A stretch of 64,000 bases of DNA from Terebella lapidaria (lineage: Eukaryota; Annelida; Polychaeta; Terebellida; Terebellidae): assembly GCA_949152475.1 (NCBI GenBank), contig OX424561.1, forward strand, positions 24,980,481 through 25,044,480, given 5' to 3'. The notes under the pieces are model-generated. The model was given only the letters and a program-made list of their open reading frames with translations, had not been told where the DNA came from and searched no databases. Below, one piece after another: positions 44,303 to 56,299 of this stretch (its first letter is position 1; every line of letters starts with the position of its first letter). The position numbers and the translations under genes are program-made.

Positions 44303-45061
44303 TTCATCTTTTCGTTTCTCGTGACTGCCTTCTCATCCAGGATGGACTGTAATTTCTCCCAGAAGGTGTCATACCTTGGATCTTTGGTGCGTCCACTGGT
44401 CTTGCGCAAGTCGACAATGATATCAGGATCATCTGCAGCAAGAAGGTATTCAACTACCGTCGTGTCGGTTTAACGATGCTGCTGACTTTTTGGTGCTGAT
44501 GCATCGCTTGTGAGTTCCTGCCACATATTTCTCAGCATGTGTGGCTTGTTAACATTCGCACACTTGTTAAAGAATTGACTTCGAATGGCTCGTGTGCTGA
44601 ATCGAGGGAGGTTGTCCAGCAGGAAGTTCACTGCATTGATTTCGCCATCATCCCTCCACTCTTTTGTTTTCCACAAGAAGTATGTATTTCCCAGAAAGTT
44701 CCCAAATGAATATGTCATCAGGGTTACAGGGTAGGGGAAAGTCAGGTTGTCTATGAACCCCTTCACCATCGTCTTGTCTGCTGGAAGATGTCCATCCAGA
44801 TGCATCACGAGGTAATTGTCGACTTCGTCTAAGCTGCTTGTTAGTGGGTGAGCTGTCTTCATTACCAACTCGCAGAATATCCTTGAAATATCCAGAATAT
44901 CCTTGAAAATAGGTGAAAGGTTCTGGAATGTGGCAACTTCGTTCTTCCAGGTGAGCGTGGTGTGGATCCAGATACCACAGAACATTTGTGAGTTGCGAGA
45001 TTACGTCAGAGGCGAGTTTTGGATTCTGTGGTGAGAAGCCGATATCCTGGCTTTCGAACAT
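44303..45061 (-). pseudogene. DDE-type gene copy 2, N-terminal region
   Basis: Here MFCGIWIHTTLTWKNEVATF runs in one open frame of 171 codons (44985-44470) through ELVMKTAHPLTSSLDEVDNY and RNMWQELTSDASAPK. A 20-bp tandem duplication near 44881-44900 (CCTTGAAATATCCAGAATAT) brings these two blocks, out of frame in copy 1, into the same frame with seven extra residues. The first block MFESQDIGFSPQNPKLASDV remains in another frame. The same TAA after the K-S-Q-Q-H-R end is present. Confidence 0.65.
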
Positions 45062-45707
45062 TGTACATTTCGAACAACCCTTACCGCATTGTACAGTCTG
45101 TCTTTACTGTTGACAATTGATCTGAAACAAACAAAATAATATATATATAAATGAGGTTTGTTTAAATATCAATTCAATATATGATTCTCAAGATCAGCTT
45201 GGACAAACTGAATGAAACAACATATTATATAGAAATTGAAACTGAAATACTAGATGCTTGCAAAGTTGACACCTCAATCAAATATCAAAAGATTTTCTCC
45301 AAATTAATTGGGTCTACAACCTCACTGTTATATGCTTACACAGAATGCCATGATATTGATAAGCTTTTTATTCCAACAAATTGAACAATACATACAATTT
45401 ACAATGTATGAACAAGTCAACAAAAAAATTCAGTAGTATTCTTCAGCCATTTTCCGTTGAACTGTTTGTATAAAATAAACGAAAAATATAGATCTATTTC
45501 TATGAGAAAAATCCAGCCACTTTTAACTGGTTGCCCGCTGTGTAAACTGAGTATACGTGCATACATGATCTATGTACACTTGGTTCTGATAAGTAGTTCC
45601 TTGTTTTGCCGACTTGCAGTAAAATGTCAAAAGCATTCAGTTTTGAGGTCTCTTTTTCAATTTATTTTTGACGGGAGCCAACGTCGCTACGAGATGAGTT
45701 CCCAGCC

Positions 45708-46232
45708 CTAAACTCAAGTTCATCCATCAGTGAAACACGCTTTGTGGCCGTAGTTTTGTTTTACATAATTGGGTCAACTTGCAAATTTGCGTGTATCAAT
45801 TGGGCATTATGCGAGAGTTCCATCTCAAAAATTTAGAAAGCTGGCAATCTAACCCAATGTTAAATTTCAGCCCCAAAATGGAATTTGAGAGAAAACAATA
45901 ACTTTTATTCGATGTACGAGTTATATATTACTTCAGGATAAACACATTACTTAATATACACCGACTATGCCTTCCGACTCCCAATCAATGCAATAGCTTC
46001 ATTCTGTATGGGCATACACAAGACAAAAAACGATTTTGTTGAAATTTGCTTGATCCCATTTCCGACTGAAATTTAACATTGGGTTAGATTGCCAACTTAG
46101 AATTCTGAGATTTGATGAAAAATTACGGCATGATACTCAATTAAGACACACAAAATTTCAAGTTGATACGATTATCCAAAACAAAACTACGGCCAAAAAG
46201 CGTGTTTCACTGATGGATGAACTTGACTTTAG
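45708..46232. mobile_element. Foldback MITE, AGCC target duplication (unit 2)
   Basis: Same element as 38378-38931, about 29 bp shorter because of internal deletions near 45811 and 45892. AGCC flanks it at 45704-45707 and 46233-46236. It was present before the unit duplicated. Confidence 0.85.
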
Positions 46233-46236
46233 AGCC

Positions 46237-47820
46237 ATCACCACTGCCACCGTCGTGTCTTCCTCGATGACCGTGTGGGGGGGGGGGGGGGGCACATCGC
46301 TCAATTCATACCCAGCAGGAACTGAGAGGGAACAAGTTTCCATATCGTGACACCTTCGTGTTCTGCTTTGATTATTTTGTTTTTGTCAGCTTGAATTCTT
46401 TAGTTTCCAGACACCCAACACGCAAAATTAGTGAAAAATATCGCAGGCACTGTGACTCGGCCATGCTATCTTGCAATGACCTTGACATTGTCGTAAATAG
46501 GGACATATAGAATTGTTTAGTTCAAATTGCTAGGTTGAGTTCAACTGCCACATGTAAAATATCCAATTTCCTATGAAAATATCAGTATTTCAATCTTCCA
46601 AATTCTTTTATTTTATCTCGAAAACATTTTGATTACATGAACAGCATTTATTATTGAGAAAAATGATATTCACTGACGCTAAAGGAACTGAACTCGAACT
46701 CGAAAATTAGAAACATGCCCTATGTATGGAAAGAAATTTATGGCAAAACGCTCCTGCTTTCTTCTGAATATAATTTTTCCATTCGTAGTGCATTTTTGAC
46801 TATGTATTTTAATATTAATATAGTTCACAGTTTTATATAAAACATTGGGTTTGATCAGTATTCAGTTTTTTGTCTGATTGGGCAATATCCACCTCGCTAA
46901 AACCCGAGTCAGTGTTATGTAAATGATTTGATGATGGATGCTATTCCGTTCCATACTATCTCAGCAGCTTGGGCCGATCGAACATTTTTTGTAGCACATT
47001 TTGAGTCGGTCGGTTAAGGATTGACTGCGGGTAACAAACCAAACACTGTAATGAGCCGCTCTCATATTCATTTATAATGTAAACATAAAGGTAACAAAAT
47101 CAGCAAGACTACCCACCCCTTCTTCCCGAAACTTCATTAACACAGATACATATAGCCATGGATGATGAACCGAGACATGGTTCTATAAATAGTATCACAG
47201 GGATTGTACAAATGGATGATTATAGATATCACTTTTACACGCGTCAGCAACAACACGTCGTATCTTCAGCGTTACAATAAGCTGTTGTTGGTATGTACGT
47301 TTTGTTGTGTGACCATCCAATGATAGATGCATATACGACTTGACTTTCTGCGAGAGGAATACAATAGGCGGATTTGGTGTACCCGAACGCAACTCACCAG
47401 TCAGCTTTACTAGCATTACTAGTTGTCCGCAGTAAAAAATAATCCTGCCGATGGGCATGTTTTGAGTGTACCTTGTCTTTTGAGATATTAGTCACAAAAT
47501 GACATTTGAAAATGACATTTATCAGACAATTAATCATTTTTAGTCAAAAACCAAGTCTCGGTTGGTGATCCTTGATGGCTATAGGTCGCCATAGTAAATT
47601 CTGGTGCCAGAAGGATGTTTGCAAGTTCATGATTTTGTCACCTTTATATTTACATTATAAGTGAAAAGAGAACTGGCGCATTCCAGATTCGGGATTTTAC
47701 ATGCAGTTCGTCCTTAAATATAAAAAAACCCCATGAAAATGGCAATTTTAATTCCTGTCGGCGATTTTACAGTGCAGTCGGTGGCCTTGTCAAACAAGTA
47801 TTAAAAAAATAAAGGCGTAA
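46237..47820. other. Noncoding part of unit 2
   Basis: Counterpart of 38936-40550. It has a ~17-nt G tract near 46275-46292 and is missing about 30 bp just after the tract compared with unit 1. Confidence 0.5.
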
Positions 47821-47822
47821 CA

Positions 47823-47945
47823 AACCAAATACTACATCATGCTGGAGTTTATTTCTCACTTGGTCTGTCTGTGGAGCACTCATAAACTCGTGCTCAGTGA
47901 GAGGACCCATGCGAAATAAATCCCAGTACAATGCAATATTTGGTT
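47823..47945. repeat. 123-bp hairpin element (unit 2)
   Basis: Same as 40555-40677; arms and loop preserved. Confidence 0.7.
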
Positions 47946-48698
47946 ATTATTTTCCAGTCACTGAAAATATATGTTTCCCTTTTTTTCGTTTCTTTCGGAA
48001 AAGGTGTAACGTGCAACAACCTCAACACTGATGTTTTCAGAAGAGTATAAGTTAGCTATTTGTAGAAGACGCACTTTTCACTGACTCAACAGTAAAACAT
48101 TATTTGAATTGCAAATGTGGAACCAATCCACCATCCTGATAATTAGAAGGAATAGTAATATCCATACGAGTGCAAGTTATACACGTATTTGATGCTTAAA
48201 TTGTAGTTGCCTCCATGACATGGCATACAATGAAATATCCATTATCAGTATGATACATGGCTAATTATATCACCCGAATGAATTCCGACGGACACAGTGG
48301 GTTTGGATCCTCCGAAGAGTTTGCCTTGTATAAACAACGTTGAAACGTACATCTGAACCGATTCTGATATATTTTTTTCATATGGATCTGTCATAGGGTA
48401 AGGGCATGGCACCTATCGATTCAAAGATTTAACCCTTTTTTCCTGGGTTTTTTTCGAAACATTGTTTGTACTCCTGGATAGAAAATGGGCCATCGTCTCC
48501 GAAACTGTTTTTTTTTAACTTTTGGAGTTAACTTTTTGGAGGCAAAAACATATTTCCAACAACGCTTGGTAGTATGCAAAGTAGTGGGTTTACAACGACA
48601 TATCCCATATAACTTTTGTTCAGAAGGACCTGCTCTTTACCCTCACATAAAATCAACCACACGGGGCAGGTTGGTTGCCATGGTAACCATATAAACAC

Positions 48699-49705
48699 CG
48701 GATATGTCCGTTTTCAAGTGAATTCTGGATTTTGTGTGTATAAGAATGAGTGAGTTGCAGTAATTAGGTAAAATGAATCCTACTTAGTCATGTTTAACCT
48801 TTCTACTGCAATGTTTTAACAAAAATACCTCGTATAAGGGCAGGCAATGTATTCTTGCAAGTCATCCAACCGAAAATTTGTATTCAGATGCATTGCAAAT
48901 CGGTCATTTTTTTCATAACTTTCGACTTTATATATGAAACACTGTCTGCACATATGTACTATAGGCACACCTGATGTTAATTCAAAGATATATTGGTTAA
49001 TATTGAAACTAATGTTGCCCACAGAAGGTTGCCATGGAAACCATATGGTTACCATGACAACCAAACTCGGACATGAGAAAAATGATCGGTGATTCCTCAT
49101 GAAAAAAATGGCAATGCTGAATCTTTCATGGAATTAACAACTTTTATGGCATGAAGAAATTTGATCAAAGATGTAGTACATATCTATTTATCTTTCTGAA
49201 CAATTAAATAACAATTAACATAACAGTTCAGCATATTAAATATAATTTCATAATGTACATGTCTATGATTCATTGTGTACATACAAATTTTACAAGTAAT
49301 TGACCATCAACTGCACGAACGGACAACAAGAACTGCAACCATACTATCTAACCATAACATACCTGTAAGTATAAATAAGTAAAATACAGGCAAGTGTATA
49401 CACACTAAACAATCTGATACCAATAAATATAAACATTGAGCTTATTACAGATACATTTTGTATGTACATGTATAAAACTTGTATTACATGTATATACATT
49501 GACCATATATACATTCACACCTCCTGTTAAAAATGTACCGGTAAATTGACTATCGAGGTGGTGGAAGACCAAACATAGAATGCTAAAGGCACATACATGT
49601 ATGACTGTAAAACCCGTAATGTATAACTACAGCAGAACCCAATATACTGGAAGTTGAGTCTGGAACACACACCGACATGATCTATGCACAATTGTACCTG
49701 ACAAA
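48699..49705. other. Noncoding stretch right of the duplication
   Basis: Contains the near-palindrome GTTGCCATGGAAAC (49028) followed by GGTTACCATGACAACC (49047), echoing the X-box-like end of the duplicated unit. Otherwise AT-rich with no gene. Confidence 0.45.
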
Positions 49706-49707
49706 AA

Positions 49708-50815
49708 TCAAACTGAAAAGAAATTGATTACTGTAAACCAAACTGTACTGGCACTGCCCACTGTCTGGTAATATTTTTGGCTGTGGTATACCCGGAAGCA
49801 CTCTGGGAGGCACAGATGTTTGCCACAGTCCAAGCAGCCGTAGAACGTTTGGCGTCGCTTCTCCTGTTCACATCCGAGCCCAACACACACAGCACCAACT
49901 GTGCCTCTCGAATGTGCCAGGAAGGCCGCGCATGGTGAGAAGAACTGGCACCAGACTGGGTCTTCCCTGGCGTTCTGATGGAGTGAAGGAGCTGATGAGT
50001 GACTCAATAAATGACAGTGTGAAGCGGAGGTTTGTGAGCTGTTTTCTGGGGGCGACTGGTAGGTGGTTTACCGAATTTTAGAACAAGGGAAACGCGTTGA
50101 ACTAGGCGAGTTCCACGAATTAGAAGAACAGGTTTACATGCCACTTGTGCGTTTTCCGTTTCCGTAGGTAGTAATGGCAATACTGGTCGGCCAAGTCCAC
50201 TCCCCCCATGAACGCCGAGTAGTCCATGAAGGCCTTCGATGCTGGAAAATTGCTGCCTCCCCACATGCCATCCTTGTGGACAGTGTGGTCAACCGTGGAC
50301 ATCTCTGATCCTCGGAGGGTGGTCAGGAGGTTCACTGCCTTCTTGTCTCGCCAGGGCACGGCAACAACCTTGTCCTTCTGGCGAGTGACGTGCGAGCTGC
50401 GCTGCTTCCCCAAAATCTTGGACTTTTCGGCCATGATGTCTTTAGGCGGGCCTGCTTGGTTGGATTTGACTGTTCCACATGCTGGGGTCTGCCGGGTCTC
50501 ACGGTCTTGGAACAAGATTAGTGGTGATGTGTAATAGGAGTCACAATACATGTGATATCCTTTGCCCAGAAGGTCAGCCTGCCCCAGGAGATTAATCACG
50601 ACCCGATGTGCTAATTCGTGTTCTCTTGCTTTCCCGTGTAGACAGTCAGCCGGATCACGTATCCACTCCTGGACTCGTTCAGCGCCCAAGCCTTCATGCC
50701 CCACTTGAACCATGACCTCATCGACACACACTTCCTGGTTTGGGACATGGATTTTCTACAGAGGGTCATAGCTGGGGCTCGACCGTTGTAGCCGGATGTT
50801 CGGATCCTCACTCAC
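49708..50815 (-). pseudogene. piggyBac-family transposase relic
   Basis: Minus strand. From about 50760: CVDEVMVQ (first catalytic Asp), then in a second frame KWGMKAWALNESRSGYVIRL and TVYTGK, then in the first frame YHMYCDSYYTSPLILFQD (second catalytic Asp), TPACGTVKSNQAGPPKDIMA, DKVVAVPWRDKKAVNLLTT, MGGVDLADQYCHYYLRKRKT (third catalytic Asp) and HKWHVNLFF. After this two in-frame stops interrupt the usual 'LFFw..e.a..Na...y' helix. The C-terminal cysteine-rich domain survives at about 49890-49760 in another frame (CLDCGKHLCLPECFRVYH). At least one frameshift and two stops make it inactive. The 5' third of the gene is missing, cut off near 50815. Confidence 0.85.
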
Positions 50816-50824
50816 CACCTACCT

Positions 50825-51512
50825 CAGACCAATTTACGACATCTTAAAGACTGTGAAACATGCTTCTCACAAATGTAGACTCTCGAGTCTATACTGACTT
50901 TCACTGGTGGCTCAGTTGCCTTACAAATTTTAACAACAGTAAGTTTATATGGGATACTCGCCCCACAGTGACCGTTAGTACTGATGCCAGCACTGCATCA
51001 AGCAGAACCTTCTGTGAGGGAGAGGGAATGTTTTTGCGGCAGACGTTCCTTCTATTCTGCCATGCCATATCAATATCAAGGAGCTCGCTGCCGGCAGCCT
51101 TGCGCTGGGGGCCCAGCTGGGCAGACAAGCGTGTTGTTGTTCCCACCGACAGCCAGGTCACCGAGGCGATACTGAACATAGGATGCTCAACAAGCATCAC
51201 TTGTACTGCTCTACTTAAGCAAGTGAGTGAGCTCTTCCTCTACAACTTTTCCATCTCAGCATACCATATTCCCGGCAAAGAAAATGTTTTGCCAGATGCT
51301 ATATCACGTTCCATCGAGTTGTTCAAAATCCATGGCTTCTCCAAGGCCCTGTCCCAAGTGCTGCTTTCCAGCAGTACATCGGTTGACAGCTATAGCCTCG
51401 AACTCCACATGTCGATGTTGCTTATTGGCGGTCCCAACTGTAAGCGGACTCCACCAAATCAGCCTACAGAGGAAACTTCCGGAGTTTACTCGGATTTTGA
51501 CAACTGGTAAAT
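50825..51512 (+). mobile_element. Fossil DIRS-like retroelement fragment (RT end and RNase H)
   Basis: The plus strand shows the connection region (TYLRPIYDILKTVKHASHKC, DFHWWLSCLTNF) and an RNase H-like domain: VTVSTDAS, VVVPTDSQVTEAILNIGCST and ISAYHIPGKENVLPDAISR. The WWL...FN and HI.GK.N...DA.SR words are typical of DIRS-like elements, whose genes also include a tyrosine recombinase, not seen here. The fragment has no ends and is broken with a small number of breaks. It is an old copy and lies directly against the truncated piggyBac relic. Confidence 0.7.
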
Positions 51513-51514
51513 GT

Positions 51515-53170
51515 CAAAACCGTTCCAATTGACAATGAAACTCTGTGCCAATATGCAGCGTCTCGCAAGATCAAAAACTGTTAATCAGTTGAGAAGAATC
51601 CCATTTGGTGGCATATTTGCCCAAATGGGATATATGTCACCAAACGGGTATACATCCTGTATACCCAAATGGGATATACCTGAGAGCTTTGTGGCAGTTT
51701 TGTGGTCATACTAATTGTTCGAATCAGGGGGTCTGGGTATTCATTCATTTATTGGATATAAAGCAATTGATTCATTTTTCTTTGGGATTGGTTTTAATTT
51801 CATACCATCTGTCCAATTCATTGCTGGGACATGGGATTTCTCCTAGAAAAAAGAGAATATTTTGCTGTGTAAACCTGTTTATATGTCGTTAGCCAAACAA
51901 AAACAAAGTATATCTTATGTATCAAAAATTTCCTCAACGCATACATCCATGTTATCATAGGAAGTACTGTATTTTCACACCACTGAAATAAACTGTGCTG
52001 TGAAGATGGAAAAGACACCAAACTCTCCAAAAAGTATATCAGGTCTTTCTTATTAATTATTTCAATAAAACCCCAGACCCCTTACGTTCCCAAGCATCGG
52101 GATCCAGCTACATGAGACGCAGTGCGAATATTTCAGTGCGACCACAAACTGGTCTGAATTTGACATTGAAATCATTTGTTCTGAATGATTAATTCAATAC
52201 TTTTGAATCGTTAAATCACATGCTCTAAAAATCATATCCACAGTATAGATGTATAATGTGTCAAAACTAAGTGTTACCCTACATTTTATGCTGATGAGAG
52301 GTGTTTTTTTACATTTTAGATTTATTAATACTGGAAATAGTGACATGTTCGACATATACACGAACACGCACATTGGATACATGTAGTCACGAGGTAGCGA
52401 AACGACGAAGCGCGCTAGACAATCAAACCGAATATGAAATAGAAAAACTCAGTAGACCACAGTAATGACCCACGCATGCCAGGTAATAGGACTCTGTCGA
52501 ATATCATATATTTCCTTGCCGTGTAACATATCATTACTTCCAATTCTGGTTGGGATATGCTGGTCTTATGGGACTAGAAAAGTTGTGAGCAGTCGGCCAA
52601 TTGCAATATCGTGAGGTGACGTCAACAGTTGAAAACATGCGCCATATAGGGTGAAGCGACCAAATTTGAGCCCCCATCACATTCCGAAGCCCTTTGCGCA
52701 ATTTCAAACACCCGAACTATCACGTGGGGGTCAGTTTATGGTCCAAACAGTTGTTACATATTTTTTGCACGAAAAATAACACATATTAGCCTTAATTTCT
52801 TAATTAGGAGAAAACTGGCTCGAATATACATAATTCCAGTCGCTTTTTACCTAATTTTAACCCCAATGTAACACCAGCCATGGTGTATCTGGTTCCAGCA
52901 TAGCTCATTATTAGTGCATATTCACCCCACATAGCAATATTGTATGGCGATAAGTGTTGTTGTAACTATTTATTGTCGTATGTTGTCTACACAGACTTTC
53001 CCTTGCTTAGTTTCCCTTTCTTTGCTGCTTCTTTTTTCTCTAGTTTTTCTCTAGTTTTGTTGCCTTTCTCAATCTATCGTTCATTTTGTTCAGTTCGTCT
53101 CTCGCATTTTCTCTGCTGCTGCATGTTTTTCTTTTAATGACGTCGTTTGTCAGCAGGTTTTGACGGCGTC
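51515..53170. other. Noncoding stretch with segment family D copy 2 (first part)
   Basis: CCCAAATGGGATATA words repeat near 51615 and 51662 around an inverted centre. About 52385-52650 is a diverged copy of the 22.87-23.12 kb segment (TAGCGAAACGACGAAGCGC, CAATTCTGGTTGGGATATGC). Frames near 52940-53137 are low-complexity Phe/Ser/Leu sequence. No gene. Confidence 0.55.
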
Positions 53171-53177
53171 TATCAGG

Positions 53178-53534
53178 CTATAGTTCTGACGATGACGTGT
53201 GGATAAGGAAGGATGTCATAATCTGCATCATTTGGAGAAGAGTTCTTCTTGAAAGGGAAATGTGTTTGGGACGTGGCCCTCTGATACTCACTGGTGCTAG
53301 GAGCGAGGATCTTTGTTTCTCTGGTTCTTCTGTTCTTTTTGAATTTCCAATTTGTTGATTTTGTGTTTTGTACATCTTCCAGGTTGTATACAATATATTT
53401 GTAGGTTGTAATTTTCCTTCTCGCAGCCACTGCCTTTCGGGAGATGTGGGGTTCACATGACGAAATGTTGGTGTGTTTTCATCTGTTGGTGTTTCGTGCT
53501 GTTCATCAACCTCGAGCTGTATGTCTAGTGACAC
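53178..53534 (-). CDS. Unrecognised open frame, possible exon
   Basis: A 118-codon minus frame (MSLDIQLEVDEQHETPTDEN ...) stays open about 40 more codons upstream, through VTYVIVSSDDVEASAEY. A second minus frame (53430-53173, rich in Lys/Arg/Thr) is open in parallel. The acidic N side and basic middle resemble a nuclear or DNA-associated protein, but no domain is recognisable. The coding frame cannot be decided. It may be part of an unrecognised mobile element. Confidence 0.25.
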   Translation of the reverse strand: MSLDIQLEVDEQHETPTDENTPTFRHVNPTSPERQWLREGKLQPTNILYTTWKMYKTQNQQIGNSKRTEEPEKQRSSLLAPVSIRGPRPKHISLSRRTLLQMMQIMTSFLIHTSSSEL

Positions 53535-53904
53535 GGTGGCTGAAGCTTGATATTCCGCACTGGCTTCAACGTCGTCAGAACTAACGATAACGTAAGTTAC
53601 TGTCTGGCTGTTGCACTCTCGTATGAATTTTTGTTATATAGAATACAAATATTGGTCCCTTTTCTGTATGTCCTGGCCCTGATGAGTGACAAAACACTCA
53701 ATGATACGATGGACAGGAAATGATTGTGAATAGTTCAGCGACCCCACGATAAACAGGGATACCCCATTACTGGAGTGTTACCGAATGTCTATAACACGGC
53801 CGGCATCTATGCACCATAACCTTGGTGTTAATACTCGTGTAGCCCACCACGTCAAACTGCTACATTTGCAATATTGTTGTAGCCCCACCACGTCAAACTG
53901 CTAC

Positions 53905-54106
53905 AATAAGCGATATCAGCATTCCAGAATTTGGTGGATAAACAGAAGCACATGGTTGATTTTACTCACATTCAAATCTGAGACAATGGGATTATCGCTG
54001 CAAAATTTGACGTTTTTTCTTTAGACAACAATGTCACATGCTTTTGTTTATCCACCAAATTTACGTTTTTACGCATGCGCTCTTGTAATGCTGAACTAGC
54101 TTATTG
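53905..54106. repeat. ~200-bp inverted-repeat element
   Basis: CAATAAGCGATATCAGCATT at the left pairs with the reverse complement of AATGCTGAACTAGCTTATTG at the right. TTTGGTGGATAAACAGAAGC pairs with GCTTTTGTTTATCCACCAAA nearer the centre. The arms are interrupted by indels. Just left of it, CCCACCACGTCAAACTGCTAC is tandemly duplicated (about 53840-53906). Confidence 0.65.
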
Positions 54107-56290
54107 CAATATTGTTGTTGCCATAGTATTTAGACAAATACAAATGACGTCATGATACAGTGTGAAGAACTAGCCCGAGCCATTTTGAGGACTAAATGGA
54201 TGAAAGATTAATGGGTCTGTGATTGATTAAATCTTAGTTTTGGCCACTCATTTAGGCACATCATGCAAAGTTTCACACTATTTCCCGTCTTAAAATATAA
54301 TCTCTCTGAAGCTGGTTCTAGCTTTAAGCGGACGGATAACAAGTCATGATATTTTACGCACATACACATCATACTTACAGGTTGTTGTACCATATCGAGA
54401 CAGTTTAATTCATACTCATAGAACAATAAACATGTCACCACATACAGGTACACTGTTGGAATTGGCGTATGCTAACCTGATATCTATCCATATGGGTCTG
54501 CAGATGAGTATAGATGATGATGTACGTGAACCCCGGTGAGTTCAAAGTAACTGAGCTAATACAAAATAACCATCTCAGAGAACCAGACACCAGAATGTGA
54601 TTGAAGTGAATAATCATTCGGACGAACACAAAAATAATTAGTTTTTTTTTCAGCAAATAGCACGCTGATTAGCAAGTCTTTTGTCATCTATCTGATATTT
54701 TCTCGGAACACTTATGCACAATGTCTGTCCCGGTCCGTCCTTCTTTGTTTTGAGGAGTTCACATTACCCCCAGACTAATTTAGTCTCCTCTCAGTGAACA
54801 TGGTGAAGGGCTGTATATGGTTGCATGGGCAATAATTCGAATGTTAATAACATATCAGGACATGTTTTGTGGGTCATTTCAATTTGAGCCAGCCAGAAAT
54901 ATATGCTATGTATTCATCTTCTAAAAGTAGTCGCTTGGTTGTATTAATAGATATATATGACACGTATCCAATTGTGTCCAAATTGATCTCACTGTGGATC
55001 TTTTACAAAGTAACCGTTCGCTTGAAAATAATTCACGAAGATAAGTACAGTTTCCAATCTTGACTAAAACATATGCACTGTTGTAATTTGTTTTATTTTT
55101 TGGCTCAAGCACATCCTATCCCGTCGTTTAAATACAAATATTTCTCATATTAGAAAAATTTGCACACACATGTATATTCACAAGCTTAAGGATAGTAGGA
55201 ATAGAGATCGTAAGTCTATGTCCGGGAGACATTACAAAAAAACCCTTATTACTATAATATGGTTTGTTTTGCAGAAATAAGGTGGTCACCGCACGTACAT
55301 CATGTTTGCACGTGTTTCCGTGCCAACGGCTCGAATACCGACAACACATCCCTATCCCAACGATACCCCCAACTCTTTGTAAATCTGATTTTTTTTTTCG
55401 GCATATGCCCAAACCAGATATTCCGTGGATAGATTCTATAATTTACTTGCCAGGGCAGTTCAATGGACCGACCACGCTAACGACCTCCACATTATCACAC
55501 AGAGATTCCTGACGTCTGACACGAGACATTTTAAATCAATGTTCACAGAATACTAGTAACTAAACGAAAGCGCGCAACGTATGTCCACCGTTGAATCCCT
55601 CGCTGTCCGTCACTGCTGAGACCTCGCAAACGGAAATGGTTCAACTTACTACGAATATAGTAGTACCGGGCCATGCCCGGACAATAATGTGCTGTAAGAT
55701 GTGCTGTACGGACACGTATAGATATGTTGAATTACTGATATGATACAAAATAACCATCAGACTGGCCTATTTTGTATCACGTTACTGTATACGCACCTGG
55801 GTAGTATCTCCAACATATGTTCCACCACCGGGAGAAAAAATGGAAAAGGGGTAGCTTGTTTTGTTATTTAGGTTTACCAAGAAAACTTTTATTTCATAGA
55901 ATTAACTCGAACTTTTTTTCTCATAATAAAATGCTAGTTTAGTATTTATCTGTTTTCCAATGGACATGGTCCTGTTTGAGAGAATATCTACAAAATATTA
56001 GATTTCATAGTATACTCCTGCTATTTACTATGACCTATATCTGGACATGACGAAAGGCGTGATTTTTCTAATAGACTCTATAAAAAAAGTTTACAAATAT
56101 GCTATCCGGGTATTTTCATGCATTTGAGCCTTATATGGTAAGTTGCAAAGACACCAGGCTATACATAAGTGAAAATAACAACAAGTCTGCCTTTCTTGCA
56201 CTCATAGTGTGCGTGGTGCACACTATATCACTAGAGTAATTTTTCAGATTGCAGTCTTTTATCGTTCACATACATTATGGCTGTTTGAAG
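54107..56290. other. Noncoding stretch with segment family D copy 2 (second part)
   Basis: About 54360-54960 matches 23440-23990, for example ACATGTCACCACRTACA, ATTCGGACGAACACA and GCATAGCATATAT-type words. The CCGGGCCATGCCCGG palindrome at about 55666-55680 is a strong but short hairpin. An 82-codon plus frame at 55264-55512 shows no family motif. No gene supported. Confidence 0.5.
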
Positions 56291-56299
56291 TTACCTATT

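Larger units (their letters stand above)
41431..48698. repeat. Tandem duplication, unit 2 (about 7.27 kb)
   Basis: Same start and end words as unit 1. Differences are scattered substitutions plus a few indels: loss of part of the sequence near 45811 and 46285, a 20-bp duplication near 44881, a 17-bp deletion near 43918, and a shorter G-tract region near 46275-46292. Identity is high, so the duplication is young, or the two units are alleles laid end to end. Confidence 0.95.

Noticed and set aside
34129-48698. Unit 1 and unit 2 as long terminal repeats of one large element
   Set aside because: The units abut directly with no internal region and each contains its own gene, so this is a tandem duplication and not an LTR pair.
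53675-53720. Hammerhead ribozyme suggested by CTGATGAG
   Set aside because: The required GAAA core and pairing stems are absent. Other CTGATGA occurrences (49990, 52290) fail likewise.
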